Shown here: piece by piece, positions 24,647 to 34,998 of the stretch | How the letters are laid out: every line of letters begins with the position of its first letter | Numbering within the stretch: the stretch's first letter is position 1 | Assembly: GCA_024663395.1 (NCBI GenBank) | Contig: JANFAH010000074.1 | Location: forward strand, 1-64,000 | DNA from: Pisolithus tinctorius | Taxonomy: Eukaryota; Basidiomycota; Agaricomycetes; Boletales; Pisolithaceae | Length of the DNA: 64,000 bases | Direction: 5' to 3' | The notes under the pieces: model-generated | Databases searched by the model: none | Seen by the model: the letters and a program-made list of their open reading frames with translations, nothing else | Told to the model about the DNA's origin: nothing | Made by a program: the position numbers and the translations under genes

Positions 24647-25037
24647 TTCACGAGTTCATATATGTATGTAAGTATGTGAATAGATGATGGCTCTTATCGT
24701 AGTGGAGTGGGCGACAACACCCTTTATGAGCTGATAACAGACAGAAAACGGTTTGCTGTGTCACACAACGTGAGAGTGCAAAGATATGAAAAGGTGGGAC
24801 TCCACCGCTCCACCCTAGGAATGTCGACTTTGTTCCTTCACGTTTTCCTCATTTTCCTTTCACAGGGAATATTCTGCTGGCCACTACTTATCTCAGTTGC
24901 CGCCGGATAACCACCCCAATGGTACTTACGATATTGCACAGAACCGCGATACCACCCAAATTAGGCAATATGACACGAGGGTAGTGTTGGCACTTCGACT
25001 GGTCTGCATTGCGTCCTCTTGATTCAAGAACAAAAAA
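24647..25037. promoter_or_regulatory. divergent region between the AT-hook gene and the NatB gene
   Basis: About 390 bases separate two divergent start codons. Short TATGTA repeats occur next to the AT-hook gene start (24659-24680), and an A-rich stretch (caaaaaaatg) abuts the rightward ATG. Nothing else is seen. Confidence 0.4.
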
Positions 25038-25836
25038 ATGAGCGTCCTAAGAGCATTCTCTGCGATGGACATGTTCAAGTTCAATAACATGTGAGTCTTG
25101 ACAGATATTATCCCAGGGCGGTGGAGGATGGACTGTCAGACACTCATTCGTCTTGCTAACCCAAGTTAAAGCAACCTGGACATTTGGACAGAGACGGTAA
25201 TGAGTCGTTGCATGTGATGACCCATTCGCGCAACCTGATTGGCATGCTCTTAGTACGGAATCAACTTCTATCTCGACTATCTCGCTCGCTGGCCGGACTT
25301 GTGTTGTGTCCAAGAAGCTCCCAACGGTCGCATGATGGGCTATAGTACGCTTCTTGATCTCCCTCCCTTCAGCTCTGCTCATATTCACGGCCCGTAGTCT
25401 TGGGAAAGGCGGAGGGAAGCTCCACTGAATGGCACGGTCATATCACCGCCCTTACTGTGGCCCCCGAGTATCGGCGTTTGTCACTCGCCCGAAACATGGT
25501 CTCCCGTCTCGAGCTCGTGTCCGACCAACACTACAAGGGCTTCTTCGTAGATCTTTATGTGAGATGTAACAACGCTCTCGCTGTATCCATGTATGAGGGC
25601 TTCGGCTATTCCGTCTATAGACGGGTCAGGGAATATTATGGCAGTCTAGGCGTGGGGAGAGGTGGCCGAGATGAAGAAGACGCTTTCGGTGTGTCTCAAC
25701 GTTGGCTTCGCCTACCGTTGTGGTTTTCACCGTTCATCTTACAGATATGCGGAAACCCCTCTCACGAGACCCTCAGCGGCGTTCCGTGCGGGCCAACGGA
25801 CGTGAGATTGTCGTGAGTGCGGGTAGCGTGTCCTGA
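25038..25836 (+). CDS. NAA20: NatB catalytic subunit (Naa20/Nat3 N-terminal acetyltransferase)
   Basis: This GNAT enzyme acetylates protein N-termini starting Met-Asp/Glu/Asn on ribosomes. Five exons read cleanly. They are MSVLRAFSAMDMFKFNN, then NLDIWTET, then YGINFYLDYLARWPDLCCVQ... MMGY, then ILGKAEGSSTEWHGHITALT, and finally DMRKPLSRDPQRRSVRANGR. Intron phases agree at each join (for example 25091-25171 splits an Ile codon). The acetyl-CoA loop, usually R-R-L-G-L-A, reads RRLSLA here, so the usual Gly is Ser. Substrate-side landmarks FVDLYVRCNNALAVSMYEGF and GYSVYRRVREYYG are present. The stop is at 25834-25836. The call is secure. Confidence 0.93.
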
Positions 25837-25950
25837 TCCTGCACTCCCACCTTAGACACATCCGCCCACTTCATGTGTAACTTATCGATCTCCACTCATT
25901 TACCCAGTCACAAAATTAGCTTTCACACATATCGACAGTATGGAAATAAT

Positions 25951-28900
25951 TCATATGCTTAGCGGGGGCGGTTCGTCAGGGCCTAGAGCTGCGATTTCCT
26001 CCTCGTAGAACCTGAAAAGTGCTGCTTTATCACCACAAAACTCCTGAAGCCTCATCCGGATCCTCTCAGCTGCTGCTGCGGGCCTGGGATCCCTGCTTTT
26101 GAGTGTCGCACCCATCCTCCCACTACCCATGAGGCGGTTTGTCAGAAAGAGAAACCCCTGTGAGTCCCCTAGCACCTGAACGAAGGCAACTCCTGATCGG
26201 TGTACGAACTGTGAATACTTGAACGGTGCCCTGCGATAGGAGTATACCACGTCCACGTCGCGGGGGTACATATTAGTCGACTCGATATCGACAATGAACC
26301 CAAATCGCTTTAACAGTGCATATTCCATGTAGTGTGTAGTCTGTGTTCCCTCAGGGACCCTCCTCTCCAAGTCTGGCACGACAGGAAGAGGCAGGGATAA
26401 GCGTATGGGGAAACACGACTGAAATGGGTTGTGTTCCCGGATGTTGCTGATTTCGGTTACGTACGCCTCAACAAGCTTGAGCCCATATTTCTCGATAGTT
26501 CTGCCCCATTGACGGAGCATGTCGTCGATGCATCGAGCAGTCGACCCGATCCACTGCAGCTCAAAATGGAAGACTGTGCCAGGGTTCTGGATGATGTCAT
26601 GGTGCAGAATAACCGACTCCGCTTGGTCGCTTTTCTGTGATACATCAATGTCAATATGTCTATAATAAGGTGGGAGGATAGGGGTGACCTTCGTCAAATC
26701 GGCGTCGATGATCATGCTCTGCGTCAAGATGAGTTGCCTCTTATTTCGCTTAGGGCTGATTCCACTTGGTTTGCTCTGGTTGGACAGGCTATAACCTCGC
26801 CCGGTGGAGGTGTCCTCGTTAGACGAGTGGCGAGGCTTGTTGAACCAACCTCTGGGCGTACTGACAGTTGCGCACTCTCCGTTTAGCTGGTAGAAGTAAT
26901 GCCTGTTCCGACGGGATGGTTATGAATCAATAACCATGATCTAGGACCGTCAGCTTACCCATCCAGAAATCCATGCCGGCCGGTGCAGTGGACAAATAGA
27001 CCTTGCTCGAGAAGTCTAGTCCCCCATTCCGCACCCTGCTCCCTCGACGAGACATCCCTGAATTCACGAACGAGCCACGACACGAAGTCGAATCCAGTGA
27101 ACGAATCTGGAAAATTCATTCTATGCCACTTGTGCAACTTGATTGGCACCCCATCCTCCTCTCGCATTGCCTTGGCGATCGCAATGAGAGACATATCCGC
27201 GATCTCCCGCTCGCTCTTCATTTTTTTCTTTAATGGACCTGCAGCATGGATTTCATCGAGTTGTGCCATCAATGATTCGTCCACAACGGAGTGCACGGGT
27301 CCCAGAGTAGTCGGTAGAAACCGCACAGGAGTCATTTGTTGACCGCGTTCGTCCAGAAATTGCCAACGGGCTTTGGTAAACATCTCTGCCAGTTTGTCGA
27401 TACCCATCAAACGGATTTCTTCTTCGTCCAGCTTCTCACCAGATGGACCCGTATATACCTGAGGCGGGTCGGCAGAGGGAATTACTACGAACCTGGTGCG
27501 CCAGTATCGCAAGGACTCGTTGAATTGATGTTCGTATCCCGCGACCAACATGTCTAGCCTTTGAGACGTCAAACAGACACCTTCGGGAGACGACAAACCG
27601 CACACCTATTCCAGCCATAATTCTCAAGACCATGAGATACGAACTTGGTCTGGAGTTCCGTGTACCCAACCCCCAGCTTGGGCCAAATCAAGCACTCGTA
27701 ATCAATTGGCTGAGAAGGTGGCATCCTCCTCACGTACCGCCGTACCTGGATCGCCTCCCCCGTATACGACAGTCGGTGGATCTCGTTGCTCATACTCAGA
27801 TACACAGGGTCATTAGTAGAGAGCAGCACCTCAGCCGCTCCACCCGGTTTCGGCGTTGCGTCTTCTTCACCCAGAAACGACTTAGAATGCCGCGTGATCT
27901 TCGCGTTTCCATCAGTTGCGGTGGCCTTGCGCGGGCGGATGACAAACTGGAAGCCCTGTGCAAGTCGGACCGCCACCATGCCGCGCATCACGACTAACGC
28001 CCATGCTCGACGAATCTGATCCACCGTCCCAATTACATTTGGGGCCTTGACCATAAATGAACGCATCTCCGTGGGGTCCACTACAAAGTCGTACGAAAAT
28101 ACATCATAGGAAGACTCGAGCTCTGCATTGCTCGGAAAGTGCTCCACAGTGAGTGGGAGGCAGGCAGGTGTGACCATGGAGGCCCACTTTACCTCGTGCT
28201 TGTACACTGGCATCGGGAAAACGTGTTTCCAGCGGCTGGCGAGCGAAGACTGCGCGTAAGACACAGCAGACTGTGGACGCGAAGGGTTCGCATGCGAGCT
28301 CGTGGATGGGAACGAAGACGAAAGCGGAACATTTAAAGATGTGAGTGTTGCTCTACGACGCACCCCGAACGACGTGTCGTCGCGCTGCGGGCTGTTGAGT
28401 GGTGAGTGTCGCCTAAAGGATCCGTGGTGTGATATCGCAGAGTCTTCGTCATAGGTACGGCTCACTGTCGGCCCGCCAGAGGCAGAATGTAGGATAGCCA
28501 TTGGTCGAGGAGAACGAGCGATAGAGACTGAAGGAGTCACTGGAACTGCGGGAGCTCTCGGGATTCGGATGGAAGGTGTCGGCGTAACCTGACCCCCGCT
28601 TGAAGAAAGGTCGTTCGGCCTCGGTGTCTGTGGCTCGTTTGCACCTCTAAACGGATTGTAGAACCAAGACGTAGCAAGCTTCGCCAAGCGAGACGAGGTG
28701 GTCTCAGACGTCGTTGTAGGACCTTCCATAAAAGCGGAGGGTACGGAAGTCCTCTCAGATCTCAGGGAAGATTGCGAAGGTGACGTGCTACGTCCAGTTA
28801 ACGAGTGAATTAGACTGTCATTGCCTTCACGGGGTAAATCCATGAAAATCCGTCGAGGGCTTTCTAAGATGGGTGCAATGCGGCTCGAAGTGATCGACCC

Positions 28901-30900
28901 ACGCTGCGACGCCATAGCCCTTCTCTCACTTGCTGTTGATGGACGATGGGTGAGAGTGCCAGCCGTTCCATTCGAACTGGAGGCATACGAAGTACGATTA
29001 ATGTGCAATGGCCGAGGTACTTCCTTGGAGACAAATACTTCCATGTCAGCTTGCTCTGCTTCCGCCGCCGTCGGAGCTCTATGCTCTACAAGAGACTCCC
29101 TTGGGGGTGAAGACGTTGGATCACGAATTTCCGGGAGGAACGGGATCTCGATGTTTGCAAGGACGTCATGTGCGAGCAGACCTAGCATCTGTATTTCATG
29201 CATTTTGGCCCTCGCGATGAACCTGGAGATGGCAGGCTGTTGGATTGGGCCTACCGAGGGAAGGGGTAGCAAAACTTACCTGCCCTGTCGGAAGGGAAGA
29301 TCCATCTGCTTATCCCAAAAAGTGACACCGATCCAGAAAGGCTCCCACCAAAACGTCACCTTTTCCCGTCTTGTCGCATCGTTTGGGATCTCGTCTCCGC
29401 CCCAGAGCGGGTCGGCGGTGCGGCTGCCGTTCTTCCCGTCTTTATCAGGTTTTGGATCGTAACCCCGAAAGCTGAAAATGGGACTCTGGTGCAAAGGCCG
29501 CTTAGCAAGGCAAACCAGATCAAGGCCAAAGCCATGGTCAAGCATTCGCGTCGTCGTGAGGCGCAGAAGGGGCTTCGACACTCGGAAATAACCTGTCCCC
29601 GGGGTAATTAGGATAGTTGCAGTTCCGGTCAAAGAAAGGGATCGATCGATATAATGGGTTTCGTTCGGGTTCAGAGCAAGGTTCAAGGATTCAAGAATAG
29701 GTCCGTCGTGGGCATATGATATCCGTCCCACCAACCGCGCCTGATCTGGTGTAGTAGACTCCACGAATGCTTGATGATAATGGTGAGTTAACAGGATATC
29801 GCGTTGGAATGCCCAGAACGAGTCTTTGAGATCAACAAGGGTAGGTTTCCAGTCATTGATGACTTCAAGGTCTGTTATTACCTTGTAAAAATCTTTGTAC
29901 CAATTGCCGTCCTCGTCACGACGCAGGGGGCCCGCCGCGTACTCAAGTTCGGACTCATCATAGAAAACTCTCGAAATCAGCACGATTGTGACAGTATGGT
30001 TTGTGCCAGCTTCTCGCCATTTAGCAAATAAAGCAGGGAGATATGAATGAATAATTTTCTCGTTGTAGCGCTCTCCATCACCAGCGAATTCCCAAAGTTC
30101 GCGGCAAACCTGGATGAAGATGGTCACTTTGGCAGATAGCGACCGATAAATGGCTTTGGTTTTTGAGGTTACATAGCCGGCCGATACCTGAAATAAGTGA
30201 TCATGCGATTACGTCCTCTGGTACGTGAATATGAAAAAGGCTCACCTTCTTACCGTTAACGTAGATATTCTGTACTTTGGCGGCTATGACACCAATAAAA
30301 GATATCTCCTGCTCGACGAATACGCACTGGCCCACGAGATGTTCACCAAGTCTCCACATGTCATTGCGACCCAAGTACTGGTCCTGAAAAGTAAACTCGA
30401 TATAATCGACCGAGTACTCCTCCCTGTCCACCTGGCGAAGGAATTCAGTGATCCGGCGCCGAACATTTACGATAAACAGCACCTTGGTTACTGTGACCTC
30501 AGTGTTGTTCTTCAAACCAAAGACATCCGCGGCATTCTTAGGAAGTGAAATCTAAATGAGTAGTGAATGTCATGCAGCTGAGACCCATGTAGAAAACAGT
30601 AACCTGCAGTGTCGGTTTGGAGCAACCCTCATCTTTTGGAACGGTGAAGAGAATCCCGGAAAAGTCTTCGGATAGTGGCGCAGTTACACGGAGGACGTCG
30701 CCCTCCGCCACACCAGGCCACCAAGACTGGTTGAAAATGACTTTGGGTGATTCCTTCGGTTCATGGACCCAGGTGTTTAAAACCTTGAAATCCCCATGCT
30801 TCAAAGGAGCTGGCGGAGGGTTTCCAATGGTGGATTGCAATGTGTTCGATCTCCTTCGGCCGTATTGAATGGTCTGCGAGTCCGTGCGTACGGTGGTCAT
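25951..30900 (-). CDS. IML1: Iml1, GATOR1/SEACIT subunit (DEPDC5 homolog)
   Basis: Iml1 is the GAP subunit of the vacuolar complex that turns off TORC1 through the Rag GTPases during amino-acid starvation. The N-terminal exon starts MTTVRTDSQTIQYGRRRSN and contains FNQSWWPGVAEGDVL. The family hallmark IEFTFQDQYLGRNDMWRLG and the VQVCRELWEF-type block (TIFIQVCRELWEFAGDGERY) follow, then HTVTIVLISRVFY. A long disordered Ser-rich insert lies about 28200-29200. The mid region includes YECLIWPKLGVGYTELQTKF and MGIDKLAEMFTKARWQ. The DEP domain is WHRMNFPDSFTGFDFVSWLV then GTRLLEQGLFVHCTGRHGFL. The C-terminal domain ends at 25951. Around eight short introns are needed. The call is secure. Confidence 0.94.
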
Positions 30901-31224
30901 ATCATGACGTTTAACTTCCGGCCTGCCTTGTCGTTCGCGTGTTTATCAATGTCACGTGCTGCCAATTTTTAGTTGCTTCAAGCCAGCTGTAAATGATACT
31001 AGGACTTACTACTTATTGTCAAAGTTGTCACTGGGATCCAAAAAACCTTGGCCTGGTGAATGCCAGAGGTATTTCTCCTCCTAGCCACGACAAGATCGAG
31101 TATCGACTGCTGCTGTGCTGCTCTCGAAACCGGGCAGCGATTTGAAATCTTCTAGCCCCCCCCCTCGAGTCACGTTCACTTTAATTACACTCCTTTCTCA
31201 TAAATTACCCCAGCTTCCGACGAC
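30901..31224. promoter_or_regulatory. divergent region between IML1 and the small basic-protein gene
   Basis: About 320 bases lie between divergent start codons. A C-run (31157-31164) followed by pyrimidine-rich sequence leads into the rightward ATG. No other feature is visible. Confidence 0.4.
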
Positions 31225-31806
31225 ATGAATTCTGGAGTCGCAGAGTTGGCGTTAGAACAACCGTATCTCGAGGACCATGCTACCGTCCTTGTGACCAGTC
31301 GCCGTTTCTCATCCGAAACCCGTTCCTGCGATTTGCACATCCGCAACTCCCCAACTCTTTTAGCACCCAACTCTGAACGATCTTCATGCTCTTCGACGAA
31401 ACCATCACCGACTGTCAGATTCGCACCTCTGCCAAAGACCGAGTCAACCAGGAAACGCTCCATCCCCCCTCTTGGGGTTTCGGGGCGCACACGCCATTCA
31501 CGTATTTCTAAAGAAGGACGGAAACCGCTGTGGTCTATCGATCCATCTTCGGAGGAGATAGGGGAGGATCCCATCATCGTTCTTGGGAGGTTTGCCAAAA
31601 AGGCGGGTATCAGGTTGTTGCAAAGAGTCAGAAGGAAGTCTGCGTCCCAAGAGAAAGGTGGTCGCCATTCAAATGACGTGGTCGACATTAAACCGGATGA
31701 AGTTTTAAAAGACACAGAGCCTGCAGTATCGCCGCAAGAGACGGCAGGACCCAAAGTTGGACGACGACGGAGGATATCGATTGAAGAGAGCGTTATGGTT
31801 GACTGA
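31225..31806 (+). CDS. small basic Ser-rich protein, function unknown
   Basis: This is a single-exon frame of 193 residues with no recognised enzymatic or DNA-binding domain. A short block, PTVRFAPLP, followed by a basic/hydrophobic segment (RKRSIPPLGVSGRTRHSR), is a pattern I associate with several basidiomycete proteins of unknown role. A central amphipathic stretch (IIVLGRFAKKAGIRLLQRVR) could be a helix. The C-terminus is basic (KVGRRRRISIEESVMVD), and RRRRIS would fit a basophilic-kinase site. The gene is divergent from IML1. Coding status is supported by length, composition and the shared motif, not by a known domain. Confidence 0.6.
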   Translation: MNSGVAELALEQPYLEDHATVLVTSRRFSSETRSCDLHIRNSPTLLAPNSERSSCSSTKPSPTVRFAPLPKTESTRKRSIPPLGVSGRTRHSRISKEGRKPLWSIDPSSEEIGEDPIIVLGRFAKKAGIRLLQRVRRKSASQEKGGRHSNDVVDIKPDEVLKDTEPAVSPQETAGPKVGRRRRISIEESVMVD

Positions 31807-32663
31807 GGGTGGTGTGCTTGCTTCTGCCGGAAATTTTCAAGTACGCACAAGTACTGGAGGCCAACTGACATTCTCCGTGTTTCCTTGGCCGTCTTTATGG
31901 ACTGTACTCGTACGTTCTGCGACCTGTTTCCATCATGCCATCTCAATTAATGCTAATACCTTGTACAGTCGCCGGCCATTTTCACACCATCCTTGACATT
32001 TACCTTCACCCTTTTTCCCGTGATGACTGTATCCCCCCAGTTAAAGCCTACATTACTATTAGGCATTAAATCCAAGGGCTTTCTGATTAATCGATCATTT
32101 ACTTTAGGTAGTTGTCCTTGCCAATAATTAGGTCTCCAACCTAACGTGTGTAGTAGTACCTGGTCTGGCGTCAATCTTTTTCCTTTGGGCTACATAATAT
32201 AAAACCAATTAATCCCCCTCCAGTCTTTGTTAACATTTTTCGTGTCTGACGGCATATGCTGTGCGTTAATGTGCTCTTCCCGAAAACTGTTGACGCTCCG
32301 GAATCGTGTATAATCGATTCCAATATTTTTGGCTTTGTTTATGGTTGATTGCTAAGCCGACCTTGCAATGCTTCCGGTAACCATATGAGGTAATAACCGG
32401 GTGGTCCATTGTGCGGGAAGCTTTTGTTCGTCGCGAAGGCTTTGCGGAGAGAACAATAAGATGCCGCTCATTTTGCATCCAAGTATAAAGGCTGGAATAT
32501 GGCAAGCATCCCATGCACTTTATTTCTTGTCCTGTATCTCTTTTTCTTGTCCTTCCCTCCTAGTCTTCAAGTCCATTCGTCCGGTGCTGGGTCACCTTAT
32601 CATTCGTTTCCAGCCTTGCCTCCTGCATTCCTTCAAATAACGCAATACTAAAGAGAGCACTCA
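31807..32663. other. 857-bp gene-poor stretch with an AT-rich block
   Basis: Between the small basic-protein gene and the next plus-strand gene I find no supportable gene. The central part, about 31980-32240, is AT-rich and contains an unusual minus-strand open frame, described separately. The right end (from about 32460) looks like an ordinary promoter with a TATA-like tataaag at 32484-32490, about 180 bp before the ATG at 32664. Confidence 0.45.
31953..32192 (-). other. AT-rich open frame of unclear origin (possible organellar or foreign fragment)
   Basis: The minus strand reads without stop from PKGKRLTPDQVLLHTLGWRP through NYWQGQLPKVNDRLIRKPLD to VGFNWGDTVITGKRVKVNV and beyond, about 80 residues with no ATG start. 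Codons in its first half favour A/T ends (tta, cta, aga, aat, gat), unlike the neighbouring genes. The frame is preceded by a stop. I recognise no family. It may be a pseudogene piece or an inserted mitochondrial fragment, or it may be open by chance. Confidence 0.25.
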
Positions 32664-33722
32664 ATGGCACCCGTAAAGACTTGTGAGCAGCTTTACCTTG
32701 GTATGCCCTTCATGTGGTCTTATGCCCGACAGACATCTTCTTCGCCCTCAACGCTGCCCGTGTATTGAGCATCGTGTCACTTCTTCTCGTCTTCGCTAGC
32801 AGCATCTTTGTCATGGTCACTGATATCGAAGCTGTGAACTCCTATGAGTCCAAGCAGAGTAGCAATACTACCAACGTGGACCTCGTTAACTGCGATTACA
32901 TTGAGTAAGGGAGTTGCACGTTTCCGATTTCCCTTGTCTTACTCTTCATAACAGGAACAGCACTGTTCCCAATCAACTAGGCGGCGTCTTCTGGGCCATC
33001 GTCAACCGCCTCCTTATCATCTTCCAAGTTATAATCCTCATCATGTCTGAAGTTGGCTGGCCTATGCCGCTCTTTGATCGTTTCTTCCCCGTTCTCGGCT
33101 CCAATTTCGGTCTGGGTGCCCTTGGTATTTTCCAGGGATTGTAAGTACCCATCACACTTTTTTCGGAATTCTTTCTTATCGATGTTAGCATGGGCGCTGC
33201 GGTTCTCTCTCAGCATGTGGATGACTTCACCTTCGTCGCCGCGTTTTTCCTCTTTGTCGTAGCCTGCTTAAATATGCTCCTGGGTCTCATCTTTCGGGAG
33301 TCAGCAAAGGAGAAGCGTTCCATCACGTTGTGGCGTGACGGAAGCAGGGATGTCCTTCCCTCGCATCTGCCACCTGCCGCGGACCTGAACCGCTCCACGA
33401 CCTGCACGTCGGCGCAGTCTTATGCTTCGACCACCGTTTGCGATGAGAAACGCGATATGAGTGAGTTTGGTGCCGCCCGTGGCCGTGCTGGATATGGCTT
33501 CGGGCGTCAGGGTGAAAAAGCAGCAGGAATGAAAGGTCGGTCTAGTTCGTTTTGGGAGATCGCTACCGTTGTCTGACATACTTGCATCTTTTAGGTTTCC
33601 TGATCTCAAAGCCATTGGAGACCCTGCCTCGCTACGCTGCTCGTCCCACAAGCGCACCATCGACGTCCTCGCGTTCTTCAACGCCTCAGCCACACTTCAA
33701 CTCTAGCGATACTGCTATATGA
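32664..33722 (+). CDS. four-helix membrane protein conserved in basidiomycetes, function unknown
   Basis: The first exon is tiny (32664-32682, MAPVKT plus one base). A 50-nt intron with donor GTGAGC (32683-32732) joins it to YIFFALNAARVLSIVSLLLV, the first helix. Further exons give VPNQLGGVFWAIVNRLLIIF, an Ile-rich helix ending MSEVGW, FFPVLGSNFGLGALGIFQGL, and a last helix pair (MGAAVLSQHVDDFTFVAAFF then VVACLNMLLGLIFRESAKEK). A Ser-rich cytosolic tail of about 120 residues follows, interrupted by an intron near 33535-33594, to the stop at 33720-33722. Four transmembrane segments and short loops suggest an integral membrane protein. I recall similar uncharacterised proteins in basidiomycetes but cannot name a function. 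Confidence 0.7.
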
Positions 33723-34406
33723 AATTATGACCATTTGGATGACTCGCAGACACTGTAGATGTGTACTACATACTGATCCGGTCGAACTCTAACCAGCTCT
33801 TGTTCATTTACTTATGTTAAAAGGCACTTTTTATTTGTATGTGTAGCTTTAGTCTCGCTGTCAACGTGTTTTATTGATGAAACTGCAAAATTGTGTTCGC
33901 ACTTTCACCACGTACTCATTAGCGGCCTCGACATTTTGGTGAGAAAGCTTTTCTTATGCTCGTGGGCAGGCGGGATGAGAAATAGTGCCCGCCTCGGATT
34001 CCTTGAGCACTTTAACCAAGCCCGTGTGGTCATCGGGTTTGTATAATCAACTCTAGACGAAATTCCTGGAGGTCTTTGCATCTATCAGGAGCCAAAGTGA
34101 GATCATCAAGCTGTTCAACTTTGACAAGAATTGGAAGTCGCTAAGGAGAAGCCCGGCAACAAGCGGCAGTGATAGCAACGGTATGGGAACCCATGACAAG
34201 GAATGTGTGCTTGGTATGTTTGAGGCGTTGTTGCGACTCCTTATAGTGGAAGGATTCGTTGTCGCCTTCCAACCAAATGCCACACGGAGGAAATTTGGTC
34301 GCGGTGCCTCTGCGAATACACCATAACGGAGCGGGGACAACTATTTTCCTTGCGCATCCTGAGTTGCGACTGAGTTCAAGGTAGACATCGTAGTACCAAA
34401 CGGAAT
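33723..34406. other. convergent 3' flanks, no gene seen
   Basis: About 680 bases between convergent genes. The minus-strand frames here lie downstream of the glutaredoxin-like stop codon and show no motif. It is read as UTRs and spacer. Confidence 0.4.
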
Positions 34407-34806
34407 CTATTTTGATGGGCTCCCGGAATCCAGTCCTGAATAACGCTCTCGTAAAGCCGTCAGCACCGTTGAAGCACCCCAGCGACCTTTGGCTATCTCC
34501 TCTCCGTCCAGGTGAAGTACAGGTATCCAGTAGACATATCTCCTCTTCCACATTTCCTGTCCTCTATCGTGGATGTTAATCACCTGTAACTCGAAGTCAT
34601 GCTACAGAGGTCAATCGTGATTTGCATATAGCAGGTCCTAGTAGTTCTCACTAGAGCCTTGACTTTGGCGAGTTCAGCTTTGGCGATCTTCATCTCGGTC
34701 AGTGACTAGGCTGGGTGCACAAAGAGCTCAGACTGACATCGCAGAGAGAGCAGTTGGGACCAGAGAAAAGGACAAGGCGGGGAATTCTCGGAAAGCGCGC
34801 TGCCAT
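34407..34806 (-). CDS. glutaredoxin-like protein (DUF836 family, C5orf63/YDR286C type)
   Basis: This small 101-residue protein is split over three exons. Exon 1 (34738-34806) is MAARFPRIPRLVLFSGPNCS followed by LCD, giving a CSLC redox motif on a thioredoxin-like strand. Exon 2 is MKIAKAELAKVKAL, the helix after the active site. Exon 3 is HDFELQVINIHDRGQEMWKR then RYVYWIPVLHLDGEEIAKGR, with the family's cis-Pro in YWIPVL and a GRW near the end. Both introns have GT...AG ends and the frame is kept. Family members are predicted thiol oxidoreductases of unknown substrate. The start is 192 bp from the divergent CCCH gene. Confidence 0.84.
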
Positions 34807-34998
34807 GTCAGACCAGCCGGTGTCTAACAACCGGGTTGTAAGGGAATGAGGTGGCTGACGTTGGGCAGTTGTATGAACCGCCAAAACAAGGACCCACAAA
34901 TCACCGTAACGTAGGGGTCGTCCACTTTCAGAGTCGAGCTGCTTTAGCCAGTAGATGTATAGCAAGTCTCGCTAGAAAGCGCTCAATGAACCGTTGGA

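Noticed and set aside
32701..32732. A 32-nt intron at the start of the four-helix membrane protein
   Set aside because: An upstream GTGAGC donor at 32683 gives a normal 50-nt intron, keeps the frame and yields the better N-terminus MAPVKTYIFFALN.
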